The position numbers and the translations under genes are program-made. The notes beneath the pieces are model-generated. The model was not told where the DNA came from. It ran no database searches and saw nothing but the letters and a program-made list of their open reading frames with translations. This document shows, piece after piece, positions 25,071 through 32,626 of a DNA stretch of 64,000 nt (position 1 is the first letter of the stretch; each line of letters opens with the position of its first letter). Source of the DNA: Melittangium boletus DSM 14713 (GTDB lineage Bacteria > Myxococcota > Myxococcia > Myxococcales > Myxococcaceae); assembly GCF_002305855.1 (NCBI RefSeq), contig NZ_CP022163.1, positions 5,580,292-5,644,291 on the forward strand. The letters are read 5' to 3'.

Positions 25071-27401
25071 ATGCCATCTCGACGTCGTTTCCTCCGCCCG
25101 CTCGCGTCTTGTCTCCTCTTGCCAGCCCTTCTCGGGAGCCCTAGCGCCCGCGCGTTCTGTCCCACCAACGGCCTGCGCTGTGGACTCAGTGGCGTGGGGG
25201 TCACGCACGAGGACCTGACGCAACGGGCGATGGAGGAACTGGGCGCGGAGTTCTTCGCAACCGAGCACTCCACCCGGGGCATGAGGAGCGCCACCGAGGA
25301 GATCTGGAAGGCCAACGCCGAGGTCGATGACGACCAGACGAATGGCTTCAAGCACTTCGATGGGGAGAGCTTCGTCGCGGGCAAGCAGCGGCTCGTCTCG
25401 CTCTTCGAGGGCACTCTCCGCTCGCTGCGGGCCGAGGACGCCCAGGGAGGCCGTCGCCAGTTGGGGCAGGCGCTCCATACGTTGCAGGACTTCTACGCGC
25501 ACTCGAACTGGATCGAGTCTGGCCATTCCGGGGCCCTTTCCAGTCTGTGGCGTCCCGAGCAACCGCTGCCCACGTTCGCGGGCGAGGACACGCCCACGTG
25601 CGAGGCCTGTGAGTTCGTCATCATCTCGGACGGGAGTCTGCTCGTCGATTGTGGCCACAACCTGTCCACGGTGGCGCTCACGAGCGGCTTCTATGGAGGC
25701 GAGAACGAGGTGCCTCGCCATGCCTCCAAGTGCCGTCATGGCGGCCCCACCGACACGGGCCCCGGTCCGTTCGGCGGTATCAACAAGGACACCCGGCTTC
25801 AAACCCTCTCGCCCCATCATCCGCTGCACGACGCGGCCGCGGACTCCGCCCTGGAGGCGAGCAAGCAGTTCATCCGGGACCTCCAGGGCCAGCTCACCGA
25901 ACGTCAGCTCAAGCTCCTGTTTGGCGTGGGCCCGACGCTGACCGTGGCCGTCGATACCTCGGCGGGCATGGGGAACCTGCTCCTCCAGGCCACGCGCCAG
26001 TTGGCTCGGCTCATCGAATCCCGGATCGGCACGGAGCAGGAACCGCTGCGCTATGTCCTCGTTCCGTTCCAAGGCGCCTCCGCCTCGTCCGTCCGGGTGA
26101 CGAGCGATCCACGCGAGTTCCAGAGTGCCCTCGCCGCGCTGGGTTCGAGCGCGCGGAGCTCCTGCTCCGCACCGTCCATGACGGCGGTGCTCCAGGCACT
26201 CGAGGCTTCCTCGGACGAGGGCGACCTGTTCCTCCTCACCCAGTCACGGGCCTCGGATGACAGCCTGGCATCCACGGTCAGTGGCCTCGCCCAACGCAAG
26301 CACACGCGGATTCATGCGCTCCTGGCCGGCTCGTGCGGAGGCGCCGCTTCCACGGAGGCCGCGTACCAGCGGCTCGCCGAGGAGACGGGTGGACAGGTCT
26401 TCTCCCTTCGCGCCACCGAGGCGGCCGTGTTCGCCCATCTCGTCGACGCCACCGTTCGCGCCAACGCCGTGACCCTGCTCGCCCTCTCGGATGCGCGAGG
26501 TGGTGGCAGGAGCCTGAGTGTCCCCGTGGATGCCTCCCTCTCCCAGGTGACCTTCTCCCTGAGTGGAAGTCCTTCCCTTCGGCTCACCCGTCCCGATGGC
26601 TCGCTCGTCTCGGCGCGGGATCCGGGGGTGCGCATCGCCCAGGGCGCGACGGGCATCCTGGTGACGGTGCTCGCGCCAGCCCCCGGTATCTGGAGCGCGA
26701 CGCTGACCCCTGCCGGGGCGTTCTCCTTCCAGGTCCTGGGCGAGAGCCCCATGGATGTCGATCGCTTCGAGTTCGTCGAGGCGATGGGACGTCTGGGACA
26801 TCAGGGCTACCTGGCGCCGCCGGGACTGCCCGTGCTCTCCTCCCTTCTCGCCACGGCGCGGCTCTCCGGCGATATCGCGTCCGCCCGTTTCGAGCTGCGC
26901 TCTCCGGAGGGCGTGTTGCTCCAGACGCTCGTGCTGGCGCCGGAGCCCGGAGGCTCGCCGCTGGAGTTCTTCGGGCCGGCGGGGCTCTCCTCCCAACCCT
27001 TCGTCGTCTACGGGGTGGGACGCTCTTCCACGGGAGACACCTGGCAACGCGTCCTGCCCGGCGCGCTACGGCCTCGCACGGTGCGGCTGCTGGCGCCCGC
27101 GACCCAGGGTCTCCTCCCTGGCTCGCGGGCCGTGGTGTCCTTCCAGGTCCACAACACGGGGGCGCCGAACCTCTTCCGCCCCTCGGTGCGGACGGACCCG
27201 CGCTTCGGCGCCCGCGTCACGCCGGACCTGCTCGTGCTCGGCCAGGGCCAGGTGGGTGTCTTCACCGTTCAGTGGGAGGTGCCCCGGGACGCGGCACCGG
27301 GCATGACGGCCACCCTGCGCACCACCGTGGAAAGCCTCGCGCCCCAGGGCATGGAGAACTTCGCGGACGTGGTGGGGGTGGTGGCCGGCGCGCCCCGGTG
27401 A
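25071..27401 (+). CDS. Secreted Het-C/vWA-domain protein (VWA7-like)
   Basis: 776 aa with an exported N-terminus (SRRRFLRPLASCLLLPALL, cleavage near SARAF) that could use Tat or Sec. Residues of about 45-290 look like a Het-C domain, with LHTLQDFYAHSNW and a His/Cys-containing central loop. A von Willebrand A domain begins near 288 with a degenerate metal site (DTSAG instead of DxSxS). The rest is beta-sandwich, Ig-like, to the end. The arrangement resembles animal VWA7 and fungal Het-C relatives; bacterial members have no settled role. The zinc-binding His pattern suggests a metal-dependent phospholipase-C-like fold, but that is inference. It follows the polyamine operon after a hairpin, so it is probably separate. 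Confidence 0.8.
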   Translation: MPSRRRFLRPLASCLLLPALLGSPSARAFCPTNGLRCGLSGVGVTHEDLTQRAMEELGAEFFATEHSTRGMRSATEEIWKANAEVDDDQTNGFKHFDGESFVAGKQRLVSLFEGTLRSLRAEDAQGGRRQLGQALHTLQDFYAHSNWIESGHSGALSSLWRPEQPLPTFAGEDTPTCEACEFVIISDGSLLVDCGHNLSTVALTSGFYGGENEVPRHASKCRHGGPTDTGPGPFGGINKDTRLQTLSPHHPLHDAAADSALEASKQFIRDLQGQLTERQLKLLFGVGPTLTVAVDTSAGMGNLLLQATRQLARLIESRIGTEQEPLRYVLVPFQGASASSVRVTSDPREFQSALAALGSSARSSCSAPSMTAVLQALEASSDEGDLFLLTQSRASDDSLASTVSGLAQRKHTRIHALLAGSCGGAASTEAAYQRLAEETGGQVFSLRATEAAVFAHLVDATVRANAVTLLALSDARGGGRSLSVPVDASLSQVTFSLSGSPSLRLTRPDGSLVSARDPGVRIAQGATGILVTVLAPAPGIWSATLTPAGAFSFQVLGESPMDVDRFEFVEAMGRLGHQGYLAPPGLPVLSSLLATARLSGDIASARFELRSPEGVLLQTLVLAPEPGGSPLEFFGPAGLSSQPFVVYGVGRSSTGDTWQRVLPGALRPRTVRLLAPATQGLLPGSRAVVSFQVHNTGAPNLFRPSVRTDPRFGARVTPDLLVLGQGQVGVFTVQWEVPRDAAPGMTATLRTTVESLAPQGMENFADVVGVVAGAPR

Positions 27402-27410
27402 CGGTGAGGC

Positions 27411-28442
27411 TCAGGGCGTGAGCGCGATGTTGGCTGCGCCCAAGGAGGCGTTGAGCACCGTGTTGTTCTGGTGGACGACGTTGCCGGTGGAGGTTCCCGC
27501 CGAGCCGCTGAGCTGGATGCGGAAGCCGTAGCCGCTGGCGCGCACGTCGGCGGTGTTGCCACTGAAGAGGTTGTTGTTGCCCCAGCCCGCCACCGCGATG
27601 TGTGTCTGGAAGCCGTCGAGCAGGCTGTACGTGCCGCGGTTGTTGGTGATGCGGTAGTTGTTGCCCTTGGCGTCCACCCAGCTGTCCGCGGCGTTCTCTC
27701 CGCTCAAGCCCGTGCCATCGAAGGTGTTGCCGCTCACCTCGCCGCCCGTGGTGCCTTCCTTGATGTCCACGTGCTCGGCGCGCACGTTCGGGCCAATCTT
27801 GTTGTTGAGCACCCGGTTGTAGTCGCTCTTGTCCGGCTGACCCCCGCTGATGCTGCCCCAGTTGGAGTGGGCCGAGCCGATGTAGACGCCCTCGCCATAG
27901 CTGACATTGCTCACGCCGGTGTCGGTGATGGTGCTGTTCTGCACGGTGTTGTACGAGCTGAAGGCGCGGAAGTGGATGGCCTCCATCCCGATGTTCTTCA
28001 CCGTCAGCCCCTCCAGCAGGTTGTGATTGGCGCCATCGAGCACGATGCCCTTCTGGGCCGTGGTGGCGGTGAAGCCACGCAGGACCCAGTAGTCCCCCAG
28101 CAGGTTGAGGTTGTAGCCACTGGCCACCCCGTTGCCCTTGAGGATGGCATTGGCGGAGCCCTCCAGGATGATGGGCTGGCTGGCGGTGCCGTTGTTCGAG
28201 GCCTTGAACACGCCCTGGTACGTGCCATCCGCCAGGACGATGCGATCACCCGGCTGGGCGTCCGCCAGCGCCGTGCGCAACTGGTTGGCGGTGCTCACCG
28301 ACACGGTGCGGACCGCGGCCTTCACTTCACCGGTGTCCAGGGGCGTCAGCTCCTCGGCGGCTCCTCCACAGCCCATCAGCAGGCACAGCGAGGCGGTGAT
28401 AAGCGGGGCGGAGTGTGTTCGGCGGGAACGCAGGACGTGCAT
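27411..28442 (-). CDS. Right-handed beta-helix lipoprotein (polysaccharide lyase-like)
   Basis: 343 aa with a lipoprotein signal ending LLMGC. From about residue 45 it opens with a TANQLRTALADAQPGDRIVL segment typical of secreted parallel beta-helix enzymes, followed by many NxxxNxTIxxT-type turns (NHNLLEGLTVKNIGMEAIHF, YNTVQNSTITDT, YRITNNRGTYS). The fold is that of pectate lyase or chondroitinase-B-like enzymes and NosD-like proteins. The catalytic residues cannot be placed with confidence, so a carbohydrate target is only likely. It converges on the Het-C gene with a 9-bp gap. Confidence 0.82.
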   Translation of the reverse strand: MHVLRSRRTHSAPLITASLCLLMGCGGAAEELTPLDTGEVKAAVRTVSVSTANQLRTALADAQPGDRIVLADGTYQGVFKASNNGTASQPIILEGSANAILKGNGVASGYNLNLLGDYWVLRGFTATTAQKGIVLDGANHNLLEGLTVKNIGMEAIHFRAFSSYNTVQNSTITDTGVSNVSYGEGVYIGSAHSNWGSISGGQPDKSDYNRVLNNKIGPNVRAEHVDIKEGTTGGEVSGNTFDGTGLSGENAADSWVDAKGNNYRITNNRGTYSLLDGFQTHIAVAGWGNNNLFSGNTADVRASGYGFRIQLSGSAGTSTGNVVHQNNTVLNASLGAANIALTP

Positions 28443-28498
28443 GGGATTCCTCGATTGGGGAATTCCAGATAATACCCAGAATCCATGGAGGAAGCCGC

Positions 28499-28915
28499 AT
28501 GACGTGGTGGACCTATGCCCTGCTCTCGGCCGGCTTCGCGGCGGCCACGGCCATCCTCGCCAAGGTGGGCGTGGAAGGCGTGCCCTCCACGCTCGCCACC
28601 GCCCTGCGCACGGTGGTGATTCTCGCCTTCGCCTGGGGCATCGCCTTCGTCCGGGGTGAGCACCACGTCCTGCCCTCGCTCAGCCGCAAGACGCTCCTCT
28701 TCCTCGCGCTCTCCGGCGTGGCCACCGGCCTGTCCTGGCTCGCCTACTTCCGGGCGCTCCAGCTCGGGCCCGCCTCCCGGGTGGCGCCCATCGACAAGCT
28801 CAGCCTCGCGCTGACCGTGCTCCTCGCCGTGCTCTTCCTCAAGGAGCCCTTGAGCTGGCGGCTCGGCCTCGGGGTGTCCCTCATGGTAGTGGGCTCCCTG
28901 CTGACCCTGAAGTGA
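28499..28915 (+). CDS. EamA-family transporter, single domain
   Basis: 138 aa with five predicted membrane helices (WTYALLSAGFAAATAILAKV through LGVSLMVVGSLLTL) and the mid-protein LAYFRALQLGPASRVAPIDK that marks the EamA/DMT superfamily. It is a half-length form with one EamA domain; such proteins probably work as dimers. Substrate unknown; relatives export amino acids and metabolites. ATG 28499 has GGAGGAAG upstream. The CLC channel gene begins 11 bp later, so the two likely share a transcript. Confidence 0.9.
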   Translation: MTWWTYALLSAGFAAATAILAKVGVEGVPSTLATALRTVVILAFAWGIAFVRGEHHVLPSLSRKTLLFLALSGVATGLSWLAYFRALQLGPASRVAPIDKLSLALTVLLAVLFLKEPLSWRLGLGVSLMVVGSLLTLK

Positions 28916-28926
28916 GAGGCGGGCTC

Positions 28927-30216
28927 ATGTTTCCGCGCGTGCGTGCCCTGGGACAATGGCTGGCCCTGGGCTCGGTGGTGGGCGTCGTGTGTGGGGGGGC
29001 CTCGGCCCTCTTCCTCTTCCTGTTGGACGAGGCGACGCACTGGCGCCTCCAGCACGAGTTCGTCGTGTACCTGCTGCCCGTGGCGGGCCTCGTCATCGGC
29101 GCCCTCTATGGGAAGTGGGGCGCGTCCATCCGGGCAGGCAACAACCTCGTCATCGACACCGTGCACGAGGGCGACGCGCGGCTGCCCCTGCGCATGGCGC
29201 CCATGGTGCTGGTGGGCACGGTGCTCACCCACCTGTTCGGCGGCAGCGCGGGGCGGGAGGGCACCGCCGTGCAGATGGGCGCGAGCCTCGCGGACGCCGT
29301 GGCCCACCGCTTCCGGGTCTCGCCCTCCACGCGCCGCGAGTTGCTCGCCGCGGGCATCGCCGGAGGCTTCGGCTCCGTGTTCGGCACGCCCATCGCGGGG
29401 ACTGTCTTCGGGCTCGAGGTCATTTGCGTGGGCCGCATGAGCTACGAGGCGCTCGTACCGGCGCTGGTGGCCGCGGTGGTGGGGGACCTCGTCACGCGCG
29501 CGCTGGGCATCCACCACTCCGTGTACCCGGTGCCCGAGGCGCTCGCGCTGTCGCCCGGAGTCATTGGCAAGTGGCTCGTCTTCGGCGTGGCCATGGCGGT
29601 GGCGGCGGTGGTGTTCGTGGAGGGCGTGCACTTCATCAAGAAGCGGCTGGAGAAGGCCCTGCCCGCGTTGGCGCTGCGCATGGCGCTCGGGGGCGTGGGG
29701 GTGGTGGGGTTGTGGCAACTGGTGGGCACGAGCGACTACCTGGGCCTGGGGGTGCCCATGATCCAACGCGCCTTCGTGGACCCGGACCTGCCCCCCGAGG
29801 CCTTCGCGCTCAAGCTGCTCTTCACCGCCGTCACGCTCGGCGCGGGCTTCCTCGGGGGCGAGGTGACGCCGCTCTTCTTCGTGGGCGCGGCGCTCGGCAA
29901 CGTGCTGGGACGGCTGCTGGGCCTGCCGTTGGAACTGGCCGCGGGCGTGGGGCTCGCCGCGCTCTTCGGAGCCGCCGCCAACACGCCCCTGGCCCTGTCC
30001 TTGATGGCCGTGGAGTTGCTGGGCGCGAATGTGTTGCCGCACGTCGTCATCGTCACCGTCACGGCCTACTTGCTCACCGGACAGCGAGGCATCTACCCGG
30101 CGCAGCGCATCGCCCGGCTCAAGCACGGTGGGCCGCTGTTGGAACGGCTGGTGCCCCTGCGTGACCTGGATGTGCCTCGGGCTCCAGCGGACAGGACGGA
30201 GGAACCCAAACCCTGA
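28927..30216 (+). CDS. CLC-family chloride channel or transporter
   Basis: 429 aa, about ten to twelve membrane helices. CLC signatures: GGSAGREGTAVQMG (106-119), where Glu111 is the gating glutamate and the usual Pro of GREGP is Thr; GSVFGTPIAGTVFGLE; and GGEVTPLFFVGAALGN near residue 307 (GxFxP-type loop). It is probably a homodimeric anion channel or H+/Cl- antiporter of the bacterial ClcB-like group; there are no CBS domains. ATG 28927 has AGAGG seven bases upstream; GTG 28912, which overlaps the previous stop, has none. Confidence 0.92.
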   Translation: MFPRVRALGQWLALGSVVGVVCGGASALFLFLLDEATHWRLQHEFVVYLLPVAGLVIGALYGKWGASIRAGNNLVIDTVHEGDARLPLRMAPMVLVGTVLTHLFGGSAGREGTAVQMGASLADAVAHRFRVSPSTRRELLAAGIAGGFGSVFGTPIAGTVFGLEVICVGRMSYEALVPALVAAVVGDLVTRALGIHHSVYPVPEALALSPGVIGKWLVFGVAMAVAAVVFVEGVHFIKKRLEKALPALALRMALGGVGVVGLWQLVGTSDYLGLGVPMIQRAFVDPDLPPEAFALKLLFTAVTLGAGFLGGEVTPLFFVGAALGNVLGRLLGLPLELAAGVGLAALFGAAANTPLALSLMAVELLGANVLPHVVIVTVTAYLLTGQRGIYPAQRIARLKHGGPLLERLVPLRDLDVPRAPADRTEEPKP

Positions 30217-30283
30217 GCGGCCTCGATGCGGCATTCCCGGTCATGATAGGTTCTGATTATTCAGGGAATCCTTGGAGGTCCAT

Positions 30284-31027
30284 ATGTTCAGTGGTTTTCG
30301 AGTCTCGCCCTTGCGTCACCTGGCCGTGGCCGCCGCGATGCTGTCTGGCATGGGGTTCCTGTCGCCCGCGAGCGCGGCGACCGTGACGGCCAAGCGCGCC
30401 GTGGTCCTGGGTGACAGCCTGGCGGCGCAGATGTGCGGGGGAGATCAGCAAGCCATTCCCACCCGGACCGCGAAGTTGATCGACGTGGGCTGTTATGGGT
30501 GGCCCGGTGCCACGACGACGGAGCTACGGGCGTATGTGGACAACGCGAGCTACCGCAGCGCGTGGACGGGCATGGGCGCGCCGAACGCGCGCTTCAACCT
30601 CCGGCAGGCCATCGCGGCGGCGGACGTACTCATCCTCAGTCTGAGCACCAACGACGCCAAGCGGGACACCGTGCTCTATGACACGGGGCGCTGGCCCACG
30701 GGCGACGGCCCTTGGCCCTACAACCACGTACCGGTCGACAACGGTTGGTTCAATCAGCAGATCGACTGGTGGATGCAGCAGGCCCAGGGAAAGCCCGTGG
30801 TCTGGTTCGACATTGGTTGCCGCACCAATGACAGCCTCTTCCTGTACGCCGCGATGCACCGGGACGATGTCCTGCGCAATGCGATGAGCCGTTGGCCGAA
30901 CCTGCGTGTCGTCTATTGGGGTGGGGAGATTTCCGCCCATCCGGAGTACCTCAAGGACGAGGTGCACATGACGCAGGCGGGGCTCGACGCCCGGTGGCGG
31001 CTCGCGGTCGAGTTCGCGAACAAGTGA
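30284..31027 (+). CDS. Secreted SGNH/GDSL-like hydrolase
   Basis: 247 aa with a signal peptide (cleavage near PASAATV). Block I is VVLGDSLAAQM with nucleophile Ser45, block III is SLSTNDAKRD with the conserved Asn, and block V is KDEVHMTQAG with the Asp-x-x-His pair, giving a complete SGNH triad. It is probably an esterase acting on cell-envelope or extracellular acyl esters. The ATG has GGAGG six bases upstream. It stands alone between the CLC gene and a histidine kinase. Confidence 0.85.
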   Translation: MFSGFRVSPLRHLAVAAAMLSGMGFLSPASAATVTAKRAVVLGDSLAAQMCGGDQQAIPTRTAKLIDVGCYGWPGATTTELRAYVDNASYRSAWTGMGAPNARFNLRQAIAAADVLILSLSTNDAKRDTVLYDTGRWPTGDGPWPYNHVPVDNGWFNQQIDWWMQQAQGKPVVWFDIGCRTNDSLFLYAAMHRDDVLRNAMSRWPNLRVVYWGGEISAHPEYLKDEVHMTQAGLDARWRLAVEFANK

Positions 31028-31043
31028 CGGGCTGAACGCGCAC

Positions 31044-31076
31044 TCCAGGCCTTGTACGAACGGGAACTGGCCTGGA
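31044..31076 (+). terminator. Hairpin after SGNH hydrolase gene
   Basis: TCCAGGCC (31044-31051) and GGCCTGGA (31069-31076), a perfect 8-bp stem with a 17-nt loop, 16 bp after the stop codon. There is no T-run. The remaining 190 bp before the next gene hold nothing else convincing except a tandem tcgggattc pair near 31230-31250. Confidence 0.35.
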
Positions 31077-31265
31077 TGAATCCCTGCACCTGGCGCGGTA
31101 GCCGCCCCCGGCCGAGGGAACCCCGGTCTTCTCGCGTTCTGGGAAATTGCCTCGTGTTGAACAGAGGCCATTTGGACCCAGGCTGGGTTCCTTCTGACTC
31201 TGTTTCCATGGGAGGGTGAGAGGGCAGTTCGGGATTCTTCGGGATTCAACTCGGGCGGGACTCAC

Positions 31266-32585
31266 ATGGGATCGCAAGACCAGGGGACCGCTCGGGTGGA
31301 GCGGGTGGAGGAGGTTCGGAGTCGGGTTCGCGAACTCAAGGACGAGCAGCGGCTGCTCTATGCGTCCGCGCTCGTGTGGTTGCTGTTCTGGGGGTTGGAC
31401 GTGTTGTCGGAGCTCCAACCCTCCTGGGACACGCTCGCGCTGCGCGGCCTGTGGGCCGCATTGACGGTGTTTCTAGGGGTGAGCCTGGGTTTCGTTCGTT
31501 CCGTGTACCGCGAGCCCGTGCGGGTGATGGCGGGCGTGATCCTGCCCAACCTCTTCCTGCCCCTCATCGTCTTGCGGCTGGGGGGCTCGAGCAGCCACCT
31601 GTTCAGTTGGCTCAGCGTGATGCCCGCGGTGGCCCTGCTGGTGGGCGGCGGGGTGAGGCATGGCCTGGCGAGCATGTTCCTGTCGCTGCTGTCGGCGGGC
31701 GTGCTCCTGCTGAAGGAAGGGGCTCCCGGCTCGCGGATGGCGGCGAACCTGATGATGCTGGCCATCCAGTCGGTGGGCGTGCAATTCATCTTCTTCTACC
31801 AGCGGCTGTTGCTGGAGCGGGTGAAGAGCGAGGCCGAGCAGCGGCTGGCGCGGCAGTCCCTGCGGGAGTCGAATGAGCGGGCGTTGCGCGCGGAGCGGCT
31901 CGCGCAGGTGGGGCGGTTGGCGGCCGGAGTGGCGCACGAGGTGCGCAATCCCCTGGCCTATGTCCAGGCCAACCTGCGCTTCCTCCACGAGGAGTGGGCG
32001 CTGGCCTCGGCCAACGGAGGGAACACCGATGTGACCGAGGCGCTCGAGGAGTCGATGCAGGGCGTGGAGCGCATCCATCAGATCGTGAAGGATCTCACGG
32101 CGCTCTCTCGCGCCGAGGATCTCCAGGCTCCGGCGGGGCGGTGTGACTTGGGGCCGGTCATCGACACGAGCGTGCGGCTGGCGTCGGTGCGGCTCAAGTC
32201 GCTGGTGACGCTGGCGGTGGAGGTGCCGGGCACGCCCGTGGCGCGCGCCGAGCCCCGCCGTCTGGGTCAGGTGCTGCTCAACCTGCTGCTCAACGCGGCG
32301 GACGCCATCGAGGACGCGAAGGTGCGCGATGGGCGGGTGGCGCTGCGGGTACAGATGGAAGCGGAGCGGGTGCGTCTCCTGGTGGAGGACAACGGGCCCG
32401 GCATCCGGGCCGAGCACCTGTCCAAACTGTTCACCACGTTCTTCACCACGAAGGCGCCGGAGAAGGGCACGGGGCTGGGACTGGCCTTGTCCCGGCAGTA
32501 CGTGGAGTCCTTCGGCGGCACGCTGCGCGCGGAGAATCGGGAGGAGGGCGGCGCGCGCTTCATCGTGGAGCTGCCCGCGGTGTGA
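31266..32585 (+). CDS. Membrane sensor histidine kinase, orphan
   Basis: 439 aa. A short N-terminal helix is followed by six membrane helices between about 33 and 178 with hardly any extracytoplasmic domain, so it probably senses within the membrane. The dimerisation H-box LAAGVAHEVRNPLAYVQANL carries His224. The ATPase domain has N-box LLNLLLNAADAIED, G1 VEDNGPGI, F-box LFTTFFTTK and G2 GTGLGLALSRQYVE, the HisKA/NtrB-like style. No response regulator is adjacent, as for many myxobacterial orphan kinases. Confidence 0.93.
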   Translation: MGSQDQGTARVERVEEVRSRVRELKDEQRLLYASALVWLLFWGLDVLSELQPSWDTLALRGLWAALTVFLGVSLGFVRSVYREPVRVMAGVILPNLFLPLIVLRLGGSSSHLFSWLSVMPAVALLVGGGVRHGLASMFLSLLSAGVLLLKEGAPGSRMAANLMMLAIQSVGVQFIFFYQRLLLERVKSEAEQRLARQSLRESNERALRAERLAQVGRLAAGVAHEVRNPLAYVQANLRFLHEEWALASANGGNTDVTEALEESMQGVERIHQIVKDLTALSRAEDLQAPAGRCDLGPVIDTSVRLASVRLKSLVTLAVEVPGTPVARAEPRRLGQVLLNLLLNAADAIEDAKVRDGRVALRVQMEAERVRLLVEDNGPGIRAEHLSKLFTTFFTTKAPEKGTGLGLALSRQYVESFGGTLRAENREEGGARFIVELPAV

Positions 32586-32617
32586 GACCTCGGAAGTCGC
32601 CCCACCCCGAGAGGTCT
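32585..32617. terminator. Hairpin between convergent genes
   Basis: AGACCTC (32585-32591) and GAGGTCT (32611-32617), a 7-bp stem starting at the kinase stop codon, in the 41-bp gap before the end of the convergent lipoprotein gene. It could act in both directions; weak. Confidence 0.35.
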
Positions 32618-32626
32618 CCGTTGCGC

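Noticed and set aside
25071..27401. Het-C/vWA gene as seventh member of the polyamine operon
   Set aside because: A strong hairpin and a 110-bp gap separate it from the oxidoreductase gene.
31200..31262. tRNA-like or small RNA-like stretch with gttcgggattc
   Set aside because: Looks like a T-arm fragment, but no acceptor stem or anticodon arm can be drawn; it is better read as a short tandem repeat.
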